From: Delphinus delphis
Taxonomy: Eukaryota > Chordata > Mammalia > Artiodactyla > Delphinidae
Length of the DNA: 64,000 nt
Assembly (NCBI RefSeq): GCF_949987515.2
Contig: NC_082701.1
Coordinates: forward strand, 36,783,755-36,847,754
Direction: 5' to 3'
Numbering within the stretch: position 1 is the stretch's first letter; every line of letters begins with the position of its first letter. Positions 1 through 12,610 of the stretch are shown here, one piece after another. A model generated the notes under the pieces. That model saw nothing but the letters and a program-made list of their open reading frames with translations, did no database searches and had not been told where the DNA came from. Both the position numbers and the translations under genes were made by a program.

Positions 1-3000
1 TATGTTTGGTCACAAATCAAGCCTTGGTAAAGTTAAGAAAATTGAAATTGTATCAAGCATCTTTTCTGACCCAAATATTATAAGATTAGAAATCAATTAC
101 AGGAAATAAAACTGTAAAAAACACAAACACATGGAGGCTAAACAATATGCTACTGAATAACCAAGAGATCACTGAAAAAATCAAAGAGGAAATAGAAAAA
201 TACATAGAAACTATTGATAATGAAAACATGACAGCCAAAAACCTATAGAATGCAGCAGAAGCAGTCATAAGAGGGATTTTTAGAGCAATTCAATCCTACA
301 TCAGAAAACAAGAAGTCTCATATCAACAAACTAAGCATACACCTAAAGGAACTAGACAAGAACAAACACAACCCAAAGTTAGTAGAAGGAAAGAAATCAT
401 AAAAAACAAACCAGAAATTAATGAAATATAAATGAAGAAAAACAATAGCAAAAATCAATGAAACTAAAATCTGGTTCTTTGAGAAGATAAATAAAATTGA
501 TAAACCATTAGCCCAACTCCAAGAAAAAAAGGGAGAGGATTCCAATCAAAATTAGAAATGAAAAAAGAAAAATTACAACTGACACCACAGGGATACAAAG
601 GATTATAAGAGACAAGCAATTTTATGCCACGAAAAAGGACAACCTGGAAGAAATGGACAAATTCCTAGAAAGGTACAAACTTCCAAGGGTGAACTAGGAA
701 GAAATAGAATATAATAGACCAATCACAAGTAATGAAATTGAAACTACAATTAAAAACCTTCCAACAAACGAAAGTCCAAGAGCAGATGGCTTCACAGATG
801 AATTCTATCAAATATTAGAGAAGAGCTAACACCCATGTGTCTCAAACTCTTACAAAAAGTTGCAGAGGAAGGAACACTCCCAAGCTCATTCTATGAGGCT
901 GCCATCATCCTGATACCAAAATAAGACAATGATATAAAAAAAAAAGAAAATTACAGACCAATATCACTGATGAACATAGATGCCAAAATCCTCAACAAAA
1001 TGCTAGCAAACTGAATCAAACAACACTTTAAAAGGATGATACAACATGATCAAGTGAGATTTATCCCAGGTAAGCAAGGATTCTTCAATATATGCAAATC
1101 AATCAATGTGATACATGATATTAACAAATTGAAGAATAAAAACCATATGATCATCTCAGTTAATGCACAAAAAGCTTTTGACAAAATTCAACACCCATTT
1201 ATCATAAAAACTCTCCAGAAAGTGGGCATAGAGGGAACCTACCTCAACATAAGAAAGTCCATATATGACAAACTCACAGCAAACATCATTCTCAATGGTC
1301 AAAAACTGAAAGTGTTTCCTGTAAGATCAGGAGCAAGACAAGGATGTCCATGGTAGGCACTGTTATTCAACATAGTTTTGGAAATCCTAGCCATGGGAAT
1401 CAGAGAGGAAAAAGAAATAAAAGGAATCCAAATTGGAAAAGAAATAAAACTTTCACTGTTTGCAGATGCCATGTTGCTATAGGTAGAAAATCCAAAAGAT
1501 GCCACCAGAAAACTACTAGAGCTAATCAATGAATTTGGTAAAGTTGCAGGAAACAAGATTAATGAACAGAAATCTCTTGCATTCCTATACATTAACAACA
1601 AAAGATCAGAAAGAGAAATTAAGGAAACAATCACATTTACCATTGCAACAAAAGGAATAAAATACTGAGGAATAAACCTACCTAAGGAGGTAAAAAAAAA
1701 ACAAAAACAAAAAACCACTCTGCTCAGAAAACTATAAGACACTGATGAAAGAAATCAAAGATGACACAAACAGACGGAGAGATATACCATCTTCTTGGAT
1801 TGTAAGAATCAATATTATGAAAATGACTATACTACCCAAAGCAGTCTACAGCTTCAATGCAATCCTTATCAAATTACCAATGGCATTTTTCACAGAATTT
1901 GGACAAACAATTTTACGATGTGTATGGAGACACAACAGACTCTGAATAGCCAAAGAAGTCTTGAGAAAGAGAAACGGAGCTGGAGGAATCAGGTTCCCTG
2001 ACTTCAGACTGTACTACAAAGCTACAATAATCAAGACAATATGGTACTGGCACATTACAGACAGTTAGATCAATGGAACAGGATAGAAAGCTCAGATATA
2101 AACCCACACACCTATGGTCACCTAATCTATGACAAAGTAGGCAAGAATATACAATGGAGAAAAGAGAGTGTCTTCAGTAAGTGGTGCTGGGAAAACTGGA
2201 CAGCTATATGTAAAAGCATGAAATTAGAATACTACCTAACAACATACACAAAAATAAACTCAAAATAGATTAAGACCAAAATGTAAGACTGGACACTGTA
2301 AAACTCTTAAAGGAAAACATAGGCAGAACACTCTTTGACATAAATCACAGCAAAATCTTTTTTGACCCACTTCCTAGAATAATGAAAAGGAAAACAAAAA
2401 TAAAGAAATGGGACCTAATGAAACTTAAAACTTTGGCACAGCAAAGAAAACCATAAATGACATGAAAATAATGGGTGTAAATATTTGCAAATAAAGCAAC
2501 TGACAAGGTATTAATCTCCAAAATACACAAACAGCTCATGCAGCTCCATATCAAAAAAAACAAACAACTAAATCAAAAATTGGGCAGAAAACTTAGATAG
2601 ACATTTCTCCAAAGAAGACATGCAGATGGCCAAGAGGCACATGAAAAGATACTCAACATCACTAATTATTAGAGAAATGCAGATCAAAACTACAATGAGT
2701 TACCCACCACAGACTGGTCAGAATGGCCATTATTAAAATATCCACAAAAAATAAATGCTGAAAAGGATGTGGAGAAAAGGGAACCCTCTTGCCCTGTTGG
2801 TGGGAATGTAAACTGATACAGCCACTGTGGAGAACAGTATGGAGGTTCCTTAAAAAACTAAAAATTGAACTATCACATGACCCAGCAATCTCACTACTGG
2901 ACACATACCCTGAGAAAATCATAATTTGAAAAGACATGTGCATCACAATGTTCATTGCAGCACTATTTACAATAGCCAGGACATGGAAGCAACCTAAATG

Positions 3001-3455
3001 TCCATCAAAAGATAAATGGATAACAGAGTTGTGGTACATATATATAATAAATTATCACTCAGCCATAAAAAGGAATGAAACTGTGTCATTTGTAGAGAAG
3101 TGGTTGGACTTAGAGTCTGTCATACAAAGTAAAGTAAGTCAGAGAGAGAAAAACAAATATCATATGTGAATGAATATATGTGGAATCTAGAAAAATAATA
3201 CAGATGATCCTATTTGCAGGGCACAAATCTAGATGCAGACCTAGGGAATGGACGTGTGAACATGGAGGGGGAATTGCGAGTGGGCTGAATTGGAGGATTG
3301 GGATTGACGTATGTGTACTGACATGCATAAAACAGGTAGCTAGTGGGAACCTGCTGTATAGTGCCGGGAGCTCAGCTCAGTTCTCTGTGGTGACCTAACT
3401 GGATGGGATGGGGGGAGTGGTACGGAGGTCCAAGAGGGAGGGTATATATATAAAT
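1..3455 (+). mobile_element. Degenerate L1 (ORF2 from the endonuclease end through the 3'UTR)
   Basis: The sequence aligns by eye, in sense, with the other L1 copies here: endonuclease C-terminus (1-110), linker, reverse transcriptase, Cys-rich C-terminus (about 2755-2820) and 3'UTR (about 3170-3455). ORF2 is broken by many stops and indels; the longest RT piece is 1036-1356 ([20 protein letters not shown]...). The catalytic FADD motif reads FADA at 1459-1470. The first Cys of the C-terminal motif is followed by a stop in place of Trp. There is no poly(A) tail; the 3'UTR dissolves near 3455. The 5' part lies outside the window. It is an old, dead copy. Confidence 0.93.
1036..1356 (+). pseudogene. 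L1 ORF2 reverse transcriptase fragment
   Basis: An open stretch of 106 codons from the RT fingers/palm: [16 protein letters not shown], then [27 protein letters not shown] and GARQGCPW. In intact L1 the palm reads IDAEKAF; here it is VNAQKAF, so the first catalytic Asp is Asn. The frame ends shortly after GARQGCP. With the FADA change further on, this RT is catalytically dead on two counts. Confidence 0.85.
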
Positions 3456-3512
3456 CTGTATATATTTAAAGAATGCATGACCCAAAGGAATAGATTTGTA
3501 GAATTGCAGAAT

Positions 3513-3527
3513 ATTAACCTAATGATG
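3513..3527. repeat. Left copy of a 15-bp direct repeat (putative target-site duplication)
   Basis: attaacctaatgatg occurs here and again, identical, at 5212-5226, exactly bracketing the inverted/sense L1 fragment. This is what a target-site duplication looks like. Confidence 0.8.
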
Positions 3528-4358
3528 GTAATCAGGGTGATTGTGGCCTCATCGAATGAGCTTGGGAGTTTTCCTTCCTCCGTAGTTTTTTGCAAGTGTT
3601 TCAGAAGGATAGGTGTTAACTCTTCTCTAAATGTTTAAGAATTCACCCGTGAAGCCATCTGGTCTGGGACTTTTGTGTGTTGGAAGTTTTTAAGTCACTG
3701 TTTCAATATCAGTACTTGGTCTGTTCCTATTTTCTACTTATTCCTGGTTCAGTCTTGGAAAGTTGTACCTTTCTAAGAATTTGTTCATTTCTTTTAGGTT
3801 ATCCATTTTATTGGCATATAGTTGTTTGTAGTAATCTTTTAGGATCCTTTGTATTTCTGTGATGTCAATTGTGTCTTCTCCTTTTTCATTTCTAATTTGA
3901 TTGATTTGAGTCCTCTCCCTTTTTTTCTTGGTGAGTCTGGCTAAAGGTTTATCAATTTTGTTTATCTTTTCAAAGAACAAGCTTTTAGTCTCATTTATCT
4001 TTTCTATTGTATTTTAGTCCCTATTTCATTTATTTCTGCTCTGATGTTTATGATTTCTTTCCTTCTAGTAACTTTGTGTTTTGTTTTTTCTTCTTTCTCT
4101 AGTTGCTTTAGGTGTAAGTTGCTTTAGGTGAAAGTTGCTTTAGGTGTAAGATTAGGTGGTTTATTTGAGATTTTTCTTGTTTCCTGAGATAAGATTGTAT
4201 TGTTATAAACTTCCCTCTTAGAACTGCTTTTACTATGTCCCATAGGTTTTGGATCATTGTATTCATTGTCATTTGTCTGTAGATATTTTTTTTATTTCCT
4301 CTTTGATTTCTTCAGTGATCCATTTGTTGTTTAATAACATGTTTTTTACCCTCCAGGT
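3528..4358 (-). mobile_element. Inverted 5' half of an L1 fragment (ORF2 linker to RT start)
   Basis: Antisense L1 ORF2. Reading the minus strand from 4358 to 3528 gives the same order as about 150-915 of the first L1: the linker around [12 protein letters not shown], then [20 protein letters not shown], then the RT start. At 4358 the orientation flips to sense. The left edge coincides with one copy of a 15-bp direct repeat (3513-3527). Contains an 18-bp triplicated unit (ttgctttaggtgtaag-like, about 4100-4150). Confidence 0.88.
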
Positions 4359-5211
4359 ATTCAGTAAAGTTGCAGGATACAAAATTAACACACAGAAATC
4401 TCTTGCATTCCTATACACTAATAATGCAACATCAGAAAGAGAAATTAAGGAAACAGTTTCATTTACCATTGCATCCAGAAAGAATAATGCTATCTAAGGG
4501 GGGAAAAGACCCATACTATGAAAACTGTATGATGCTGATGAAAAAATCAAAGGTGACAGAAACAGATGGAAAGATATACCATGTTCTTGGTTTGGAAGAA
4601 ACAATATTGTCAAAATGACTATACTACCCAAGGGAATCTACATATTCAATGCAATCCTTATCAAATTACCAATGGTATTTTTTCACAGAAGTAGAACAAA
4701 ATTTTAAAAATTTGTATGGAAACATAAATGACCTTGAATAGCCAAAGGAAACTTGAGAAAGAAAAGTGGAGCTGGAAGAATCAGCCTCCCTGACTTCAAA
4801 ATATACTGCAAAACTACAGTAATGAAAACAGTATGGTACTGGCACATAACAGACATGTAGATCAGTGGAACAGGATAGAAAGCCCAGAAATAAACCCACA
4901 CACTTATGGTCAATTAATCTACGGCAAAGGAGGCACAAGAGTATACAATGGAGGAAAGACAGTCTCTTCAATAAGTGTTGATGGAAAACTGGTCAGCTAC
5001 ATGTAAAAGAATGAAATTAGAACACTCCCTAATACCATACAAAAAAATAAGCTCAAAGTGGATTAAAGACCAAAATGTAAGACCGGACACTATAAAACTC
5101 TTAGAGGAAATAATAGGCAGAACACTCTTTGACATAAATCATAACAATATCTTTTTGGACCTGTCTGCTAGAGTAATGGAAATAAAAACAAAAATAAACA
5201 AATAGGACCTA
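4359..5211 (+). mobile_element. Sense half of the same L1 fragment (RT thumb to C-terminal region)
   Basis: Sense ORF2 from the region after FADD ([19 protein letters not shown]) to KTKINK, where it stops abruptly inside coding sequence. No 3'UTR and no poly(A) follow. About 600 bp of ORF2 present in other copies (equivalent to 915-1537 of the first L1) is missing at the inversion junction. The right edge abuts the second copy of the 15-bp repeat at 5212-5226. It is frameshifted throughout, with an internal deletion near 4490. Confidence 0.88.
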
Positions 5212-5226
5212 ATTAACCTAATGATG
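5212..5226. repeat. Right copy of the 15-bp direct repeat
   Basis: Identical to 3513-3527. It immediately follows truncated L1 ORF2 with no poly(A) in between. Confidence 0.8.
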
Positions 5227-5570
5227 AGAGAGCATTTGCTTACTTTATAAACAAAATATTAACTGGGGAAATCTGACCAAGATGATGAAAACATTTTATT
5301 GACTGAGCTCTAAATAATTCTCAGTATATTTTCCACTTTTGTGCATGGTGATTTTTTTCTGAAAGCCAAGGGTGGTGTGGCTCTCAGGAATGGTATCTGC
5401 CTTGGCTGTGTGATAAAAGGCTATTTGTTTGTTGAGGCATTATTATTTTTTTTGTTTCTTGGTTTTGTTATGACTGCATGCAGCATTTATAACAGAGAAA
5501 GTTTGTTCTTGGCATTCTCAGAAATTTGGGAAAACATATTGTTTGAGGAAAAAAATAGTCATTTTGAAAA
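5227..5570. other. Unique intronic sequence
   Basis: No repeat family, exon or RNA recognised. Open frames here are chance. Confidence 0.5.
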
Positions 5571-5616
5571 AATATATATATATATTTGTGTGTGTGTGTT
5601 TGTGTGTGTGTGTGTG
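5571..5616. repeat. (TA)n/(TG)n microsatellite at a SINE tail
   Basis: A short TA run grades into TG repeats directly against the 3' end of the antisense SINE, where poly(T) would be expected. It probably grew from the SINE tail. Confidence 0.85.
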
Positions 5617-5794
5617 GTATGCGGGCCTCTCACTGTTGTGGCCTCTCCCGTTGTGGAGCACAGGCTTTGGACGCACAGGCTCAGCAGCCATGGCTTACGG
5701 GCCCAACCGCTCCACGGCACGTGGGATCTTCCCGGACCGGGGCACGAACCTGTGTGCCCTGCATCGGCAGGCAGACTTCCCACCAGGGAAGCCC
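5617..5794 (-). mobile_element. CHR SINE (cetacean tRNA-derived), A-box deleted
   Basis: Minus-strand copy of the CHR consensus (ends gggcttccctggtgg on the minus strand). About 12 bp covering gcgcagtggttga is missing, which removes the pol III A box. The B-box region (ggttcgtgccc) is retained in altered form. No convincing target duplication was found. Confidence 0.95.
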
Positions 5795-6846
5795 TTGAAG
5801 CACATTTTCCTGTTTTCCTTTAGAGATTCACTTTTGGAGAGGGTCTCAGAGAAAGCAGCCTCCCATAAGTTCTCTCTTTTCATTCCTAATAATCTGTCTT
5901 TGATTTACAAATGAGTAAACCTTGAGGGAACATTACACAGAGTTCTGAAAGTGTATGAGTAAAGGACAGAAGGAGCTTTCTGTAACTTATAACTCGAACT
6001 TTTCAAACTCTACTTCCATTTGGTTTTCCTAGGCAGAGAGTGCACATTTTGTTCCAGGACCCCATGGCATGGCAACAAGACTAAATCTCATCATTGCAGA
6101 TTTATTGTGGAATTAGTCCGTATACTATCATAATATCTTGGAATTTTCTGACTACTGAATTCATAATCCTGAATAACTGAAGTTGGGTGTTCTGTTTAAC
6201 TGATGACTACTCTTTTCTTTTACAACTCATTTAAAATCCTTATATAGGTAGTTGGAAAAGTAACAATATGATCACCAGAGACCTTAAATCACAATATTGG
6301 CTCCTTGTTGTAATTCTTCTGAAGGCTTTTACTCTTCTGGTTCTCAGTTTCTCCCTCTGACAAATGAGTGGGGGCAGAACACAGGATTTTAAAGCTCCCT
6401 TCTACATCTATAATTTGATGTCATATTTCATTTTTCTGAACAGGTTAACCCACATTTAGAAGAAAATGAAATTCAATTAAATAATTTCTTTATAAGATAA
6501 TTATAATTCATTATATTCAATCTCTTATACTACAACTCATTCCAGCAGTGATTCTCACTGTATAGGAGTTCAAGAAATCATTGGGAGTTATGTTGAATAT
6601 TTACTAACAGAAAAAGGTTACTCAGAGAAGGGGAAACCCTTCCTCCACTCAACTCCATCACCACTGAGTCTTTAATACCTTCAAGACTTTCAGTAAGCTT
6701 ATTTCCTTGAAATTTGCCTCTTTTCATCTAACATTTAAATAAAAGGAAAAGTACCTGGGTCATCAGGTTTTTAGTAATTTGGTCTGGGCTCAAATGAGTT
6801 GGATTTACTGATTTATCAGCTGGCAAATCGTTAGAAGGATAGTAGT
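5795..6846. other. Intronic sequence with a possible MIR fragment
   Basis: Mostly unrecognised. The stretch at about 6340-6425 (ctcagtttctccctctgac, then a diverged tail) resembles the 3' half of a MIR-type SINE on the + strand. Nothing coding seen. Confidence 0.4.
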
Positions 6847-7422
6847 AGTGACTGAAAAAAATGCACAACCTAAAAGTTGAGAATTATGTTTTATTTGGAC
6901 TATTGCCCAGGAAGGCAGCCTCTCAGATAGCTCTGAGGAAATCTTCCTAAGAAGTAAGGGAGGAGCCAGGATATATAGAAGTTTTGTTGGGAAAAAAAAA
7001 AATGTAGTCAAATATCAAAATAATCACAAAAATAGGGAAGATCCCACATGCCGCAGAGTGGCTGGGCCCGTGAGCCATGGCCGCTGAGCCTGCGCGTCCG
7101 GAGCCTGTGCTCCGCAACGGGAGAGGCCACAACAGTGAGAGGCCCTCATACTGCAAAAAAAAAAAAAAAAAAAAAATCACAAAAACAGACATCTCAAGTT
7201 AATAATTTTAGTGCTTTATTATGTAAGGGAAGATGCAAGAGTCTAAGTTTATTGCAATCATTTATTTAATATGCATGTTACCTATCTAGGGCCACTATCC
7301 CATTTTTCCTCCATTCTGAATCCCCCTCAGGGTACACCATAGGGTCAGCTGTGGTGGCTGCTGGTTTTATGACAGAAATATCCTTTGTTTACTGAAATGG
7401 CATGTGATGTTCTTTGTCAATA
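6847..7422 (-). mobile_element. Probable ERV LTR remnant split by a SINE
   Basis: The two flanks of the 7033 SINE read as one antisense LTR-like unit. On the minus strand there is an AATAAA-type signal (ttttatt on + near 6890), and wording such as aaaagttgagaattatg is familiar from artiodactyl LTRs. It starts tgactg and ends near tttgtca, so a TG...CA border is possible, but I could not find matching target duplications. No viral genes are present. Class is not assigned. Confidence 0.45.
7033..7174 (+). mobile_element. 5'-truncated CHR SINE with poly(A)
   Basis: Starts at ggaagatcccacatg, so the tRNA-like head with both pol III boxes is missing. Ends in about 20 A. Flanked by the direct repeat aatcacaaaaa (7022-7032 and 7175-7185). 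Inserted into the LTR-like remnant. Confidence 0.95.
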
Positions 7423-7889
7423 GCAGGAGAAAGAGAGAAAGAGAAAATAGAAGTGGAGGGAAGGGGTGTGATTTTTTTTTCCCCTTAGTGGTTTTCTTTT
7501 TTTTTTTCTTTCTTTAAACATCTTTATTGGAGTATAATTGCTTTACAATGGTGTGTTAGTTTCTGCTTTATAACAAAGTGAATCAGTTATACATAAACAT
7601 ATGTTCCCATATCTCTTCCCTCTTGAGTCTCCCTCCCTCCCAATCTCCCTATCCCACCCCTCTAGGTGGTCACAAACCACCTAGCTGATCTCCCTGTGCT
7701 ATGTGGTTGCTTCCCACTAGCTATCTATTTTATATTTGGTAGTGTATATATGTCCATGCCACTCACTCACTTTGTCACAGCTTACCCTTCCCCCTCCCGA
7801 TATCCTCAAGTCCGTGCTCTAGTAGGTATGAGTCTGTATTCCCGTCTAACCCTTTGGTACTTCATGACCGTTTTTTTTTTTTCTTAGAT

Positions 7890-10800
7890 TCCATATATAT
7901 GTGTAGCATATGGTATTTGTTTTTCTTTCTGAATTACTTCACTCTGTATGACAGACTCTAGGTCCACGCACCTCCTACAAATAACTCAATTTCATTTCTT
8001 TTTATGGCTCAGTAATATGCCATTGTATATATGTGCCACATCTTCTTTATCCATTCATCTGTTGATGGACACATAGGTTGCTTCCATGTCTTGGCTATTG
8101 TAAATAGAGCTGCAATGAACATTTTGGTACATGACTCTTTTTGAATTATGGTTTTCTCAGGGTATATGCCCAGTAGTGGGATTGCTGGGTCGTATGGTAG
8201 TTCTATTTGTAGTTTTCTAAGGAACCTCCATACTGTTCTCCATAGTGGCTGTATCAATTTACGTTCCCACCAACAGTGCAAGAGTGTTCCTTTTCTCCAC
8301 AGCCTCACCAGCAATTATTGTTTCTAGATTTTTTGATGATGGCCATTCTGACCTGTGTGAGATGATATCTCATTGTAGTTTTGATTTGCATTTCTCTAAT
8401 GATTAATGGTGTTGAGCATGCTTTCATGTGCTTGTTGGCAGTCTGTATACCTTCTTTGGAGAAATGTCTATTTAGGTCTTCTGCCCATTTTTGGATTGGG
8501 TTGTTTGTTTTTTGTTATTCAGCTGAATGAGCTGCTTGTAAATTTTGGAAATTAATTCTTTGTCAGTTGCTTCATTTGCAAATATTTTCTCCCATTCTGA
8601 GGGTTGTCTTTTGGTCTTGTTTATGGTTTCCTTTGCTGTGCAAAAGCTTTGAAGTTTCATTAGGTCCCATTTGTTTATTTTTGTTTTTATTTCCATTTCT
8701 CTAGGAGGTGGGTCAAAAAGGATCTTGCTGTGATTTATGTCATAGAGTGTTCTGTCTATGTTTTCCTCTAAGAGTTTGATAGTTTCAGCCTTACATTTAG
8801 GTCTTTAATCCATTTTGAGCTTATTTTTGTGTATGGTGTTAGGGAGTGATCTAATCTCATACTTTTACATGTACCTGTCCAGTTATCCCAGCACCACTTA
8901 TTGAAGAGGCTGTCCTTTCTCCACTGTACATTCCTGCCTCCTTTATCAAAAACAAGGTGACCATATGTGCATGGGTTTATCTCTGGGCTTTCTATGCTGT
9001 TCCATTGATCTATCTTTCAGTTTTTGTGCCAGTACCGTACTGTCTTGATTACTGTAGCTTTGTAGTATAGTCTGAAGTCAGGGAGCCTTATTCCTCCAGC
9101 TCTGTTTTTCGTTCTCAAGATTGCTTTGGTTATTCGCGGTCTTTTGTGTTTCCATACAAATTGTGAAATTTCTTGTTCTAGTTCTGTGAAAAATGCCAGT
9201 GGTAGTTTCATAGGGATTGCATTGAATCTGTAGATTGCTTTGGGTAGTAGAGTCATTTTCACAATGTTGATTCTTCCAATCCAAGAACATGGTATATCTC
9301 TCCATCTATTTGTATCATTTTTAATTTCTTTCATCCGTGTCTTATAATTTTCTGCATACAGGTCTTTTGTCCCCTTAGGTAGGTTTATTCCTAGATATTT
9401 TATTCTTTTTCTTGCAATAGTAAATGGGAGTGTTTTCTTAATTTCATTTTCAGATTTTTCATCATTAATGTATAAGAATGTCAGAGATTTCTTTGCATTA
9501 ATTTTGTATCTTGCTACTTTACCAAATTCATTGATTAGGTCTAGGTCTAGTAGTTTTCAGGTAGCATTTTTAGGATTCTCTATGTATAGTATCATGTCTT
9601 TTGCAAACAGTAACAGGTTTATTTCTTCTTTTCTGATTTGGATTCCTTTTATTTCTTTTTATTCTCTGATTGCTGTGGCTAAAACTTCCAAAACTGCTGA
9701 ATAATAGTGGTGAGAGTGGGCAACCTTGTCTTGTTCCTGATCTTAGTGGAAATAGTTTCATTTTTTCACCATTGAGGATGATGTTGGCTGTGGGTTTGTC
9801 ATATATGGCCTTTATTATGTTGAGGAAAGTTCCCTCTATGCCTACTTTCTGCAGGGTTTTTACCATAAATGGGTGTTGAATTTTGTTGAAAGCTTTCTCT
9901 GCCTCTATTGAGATGATCATATGGTTTTTCACCTTCAATTTGTTAATATGGTTTATCACGTTGATTGATTTGCATATATTGAAGAATCCTTGCATTCCTA
10001 GAATAAACTCCAGTTGATCATGGTGTATGATCCTTTTAATGTGCTGTGGGTTTCTGTTTGCTAGTATTTTGTTGAGGAATTTTGAATCTATGTTCATCAG
10101 TGATATTGGCCTGTAGTTTTCTTTCTTTGTGACATCTTTGTCTGGTTTTGGTATCAGGGTGATTATGGCTTCATAGAATGTGTTTGGGAGTGTTCCTCCC
10201 TTGGCTATATTTTGGAAGATTGTGAGAAGGATAGGTGTTAGCTCTTCTCTAAATGTTTGATAGAATTTGCCTCTGAAGCCATCTGGTCCTGGGCTTTTGT
10301 TTGTTGGAATATTTTAAAGCACAGTTTCAATTTCAGTGCTTGTGATTGGTCTGTTCATAATTTCTATTTCTTCCTGGTTCAGTCTTGGCAGGTTGTGCAT
10401 TTCTAAGAATTTGTCCATTTCTTCCATGTTGTCCATTTTATTGGCATAGGGTTGCTTGTAGCAATCTCTCATGATCCTTTGTATTTCTGTAGTGTCAGTT
10501 GTTACTTCTCCTTTTTCATTTCTAATTCTATTGATTTGAGTCTTCTCCCTTTTTTTCTTAATGAGTCTGGCTAATGGTTTATCAATTTTTTTTTATCTTC
10601 TCAAAGAACCAGCTTTTAGTCTTATTGATCTTTGCTATCATTTCCTTCATTTCTTTTTCATTTATTTCTGATCTGATCTTTATGATTTCTTTTCTTCTGC
10701 TAACTTTGGGGTTTTTTTCTTCTTCTTTCTCTAATTGCTTTAGGTGCAAGTTTAGGTTGTTTATTTGAGATGTTTCCTGTCACGTAAGGTAGGATTGTAT

Positions 10801-11695
10801 TGCTTTAAACTTCCCTCTTAGATCTGCTTTTGCTGCATCCCATAGGCTTTGGGATGTTGTGTCTCCTTTGTCATTTGTTTCTAGGTATTTTTTGATTTCC
10901 TCTTTGATTTCTTCAGTGATCACTTCGTTATTAAGTAGTGTATTGTTTAGCCTCCATGTGTTTGTATATTTTACAGATCTTTTCCTGTAATTGATATCTA
11001 GTCTCATAGCGTTGTGGTAGGAAAAGATACTTGATACGTTTTCAATTTTCTCAAATTTACCAAGGCTTGGTTTGTGACCCAAGATATGATCTGTCCTGGA
11101 GAATGTTCCATGAGCACTTGAGAAAAGTGTGTATTCTGTTGTTTTTGGATTGAATGTCCTATAAATATCAATTAAGTCCATCTTGTTTAATGTATCATTT
11201 AAAACTTGTGTTTCCTTATTTATTTTCATTTTGGTTGATCTGTCCATTGGTGAAAGTGGGGTGTTAAAGTCCTGTAGTGTGATTGTGTTACGGTTGAGTT
11301 CCCTTTTATGGCTGTTAGTATTTGCCTTATGTATTGAGGTGCTCCTATGTTGGCTGCATATTTACAATTGTTATCTCTTCTTCTTGGATCGATTCCTTGA
11401 TCATTATGTAGTGTCCTTCTTTGTCTCTTGTAATAGTCTTTATTTTACAGTCTATTTTGTCTGATATGAGAATTGCTGCTCCAGCTTTCTTTTGATTTCC
11501 ATTTGCATGGAATATCTTTTTTCATCCCCTCACTTTCAGTCTGTATGTGTCCCTAGGTCTGAAGTTGGTCTCTTCTAGACAGCATATATATGGGTCTTGT
11601 TTTTGCATCCTTTCAGCCAGCCTGTGTCTTTTGGTGGGAGCATTTAATCCATTTACATTTAAGGTAAGTATCAATGTGTATGTTCCTATTCCCAT
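7890..11695 (-). pseudogene. L1 ORF2 (endonuclease-RT), frameshifted
   Basis: Starts with ATG at 11695 (MGIGTYTLILTLNVNGLNAP). Domains in order: AP-type endonuclease (about 11695-11000), linker, RT (about 10300-9300) and Cys-rich C-terminus (about 8310-8220). The frame is split into pieces such as 11522-11803, 10780-11247, 9570-10097 and 9017-9334. The second RT catalytic motif FADD reads FAKD (9596-9604 covers AKD), replacing the first Asp by Lys. IEAEKAF is near-normal (IDAEKAF expected). Not a functional retrotransposase. Confidence 0.9.
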
Positions 11696-11751
11696 TTTCT
11701 TAATTCTTTTGTTTATTATTGTAGGTCTTTTCCTTCTCTTGTGTTTCTTGC

Positions 11752-12610
11752 CTAGAGTCGTTCCTTTAGCATTTGTTGTGAAGCTGGTTTGGTGGTGCTG
11801 CACTCTCTCAGCTTTTGCTTGTCTGTAAAGGTTTTAATTTCTCTGTCAAATCTTAATGAGATCCTTGCTAGGTAGAGTAATCTTGGTTGTAGGTTTTTCT
11901 CGTTCATCACTTTAAATATGTCCTGCCACACCCTTCTGGATTGCAGAGTTTCTGCTGAAAGATCAGCTGTTAACCTTATGGGGATTCCCTTGTGTGTTAT
12001 TTGTTGTTTTTCTCTTGCTGCTTTTAATATATTTTCTTTGTATTTAATTTTTGGTAGTTTGATTAATACGTGTCTTTGTGTGTTTCTCCTTGGATTTATC
12101 CTGTATGGGACTCTGTGCTTCCTGGACTTGATTAACTATTTCCCATATTAGCGAAGTTTTCAACTATAGTCTCTTCAAATATTTTTTCAGTCCCTTTCTT
12201 TTCCTCTTCTTCCTCTGGGACCCTATAATTCGAATGTTGGTGTGTTTAACGGTGTCCCAGAGATCTCTGAGACTGTCCTCAGTTCTTTTCATTATTTTTT
12301 CTTTATTCTGCTCTGCAGTAGTTATTTCCACTATTTTATCTTCCAGGTCACTTATGTGTTCTTCTGCCTCAGTTATTCTGCTATTCATCCCTTCTAGAGT
12401 ATTTTTAATTCCATTTATTGTGTTGTTTATCATTGCTTGTTTCATCTTTAGTTCTTCTAGGTCCTTGTTAAATGTTTCTTGCATTTTTTCTATTCTATTT
12501 CCAAGATTTTGGATCATCTTTACTATCATTATTCTGAATTCTTTTTCAGGTAGACTGCCTATTTCCTCTTTATTTTTTAGGTCTCATGGGTTTTTACCTT
12601 GCTCCTTCAT
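11752..12610 (-). pseudogene. L1 ORF1 (RNA-binding chaperone), frameshifted
   Basis: ATG at 12610 (MKEQGK) and stop at 11752. The span of 859 nt is not a multiple of three, so at least one indel is present. The longest open part (12164-12529) carries the heptad-rich coiled coil: RIEKMQETFNKDLEELKMKQ and ITEAEEHISDLEDKI. The C-terminal TTKP...QQMLKE tail is recognisable. ORF1p normally trimerises through the coiled coil and coats L1 RNA. Confidence 0.88.

Noticed and set aside
5341..5823. 160-codon frame with a valine/cysteine repeat
   Set aside because: Runs from unique intron through a (TG)n tract into an antisense SINE. Composition explained by repeats.
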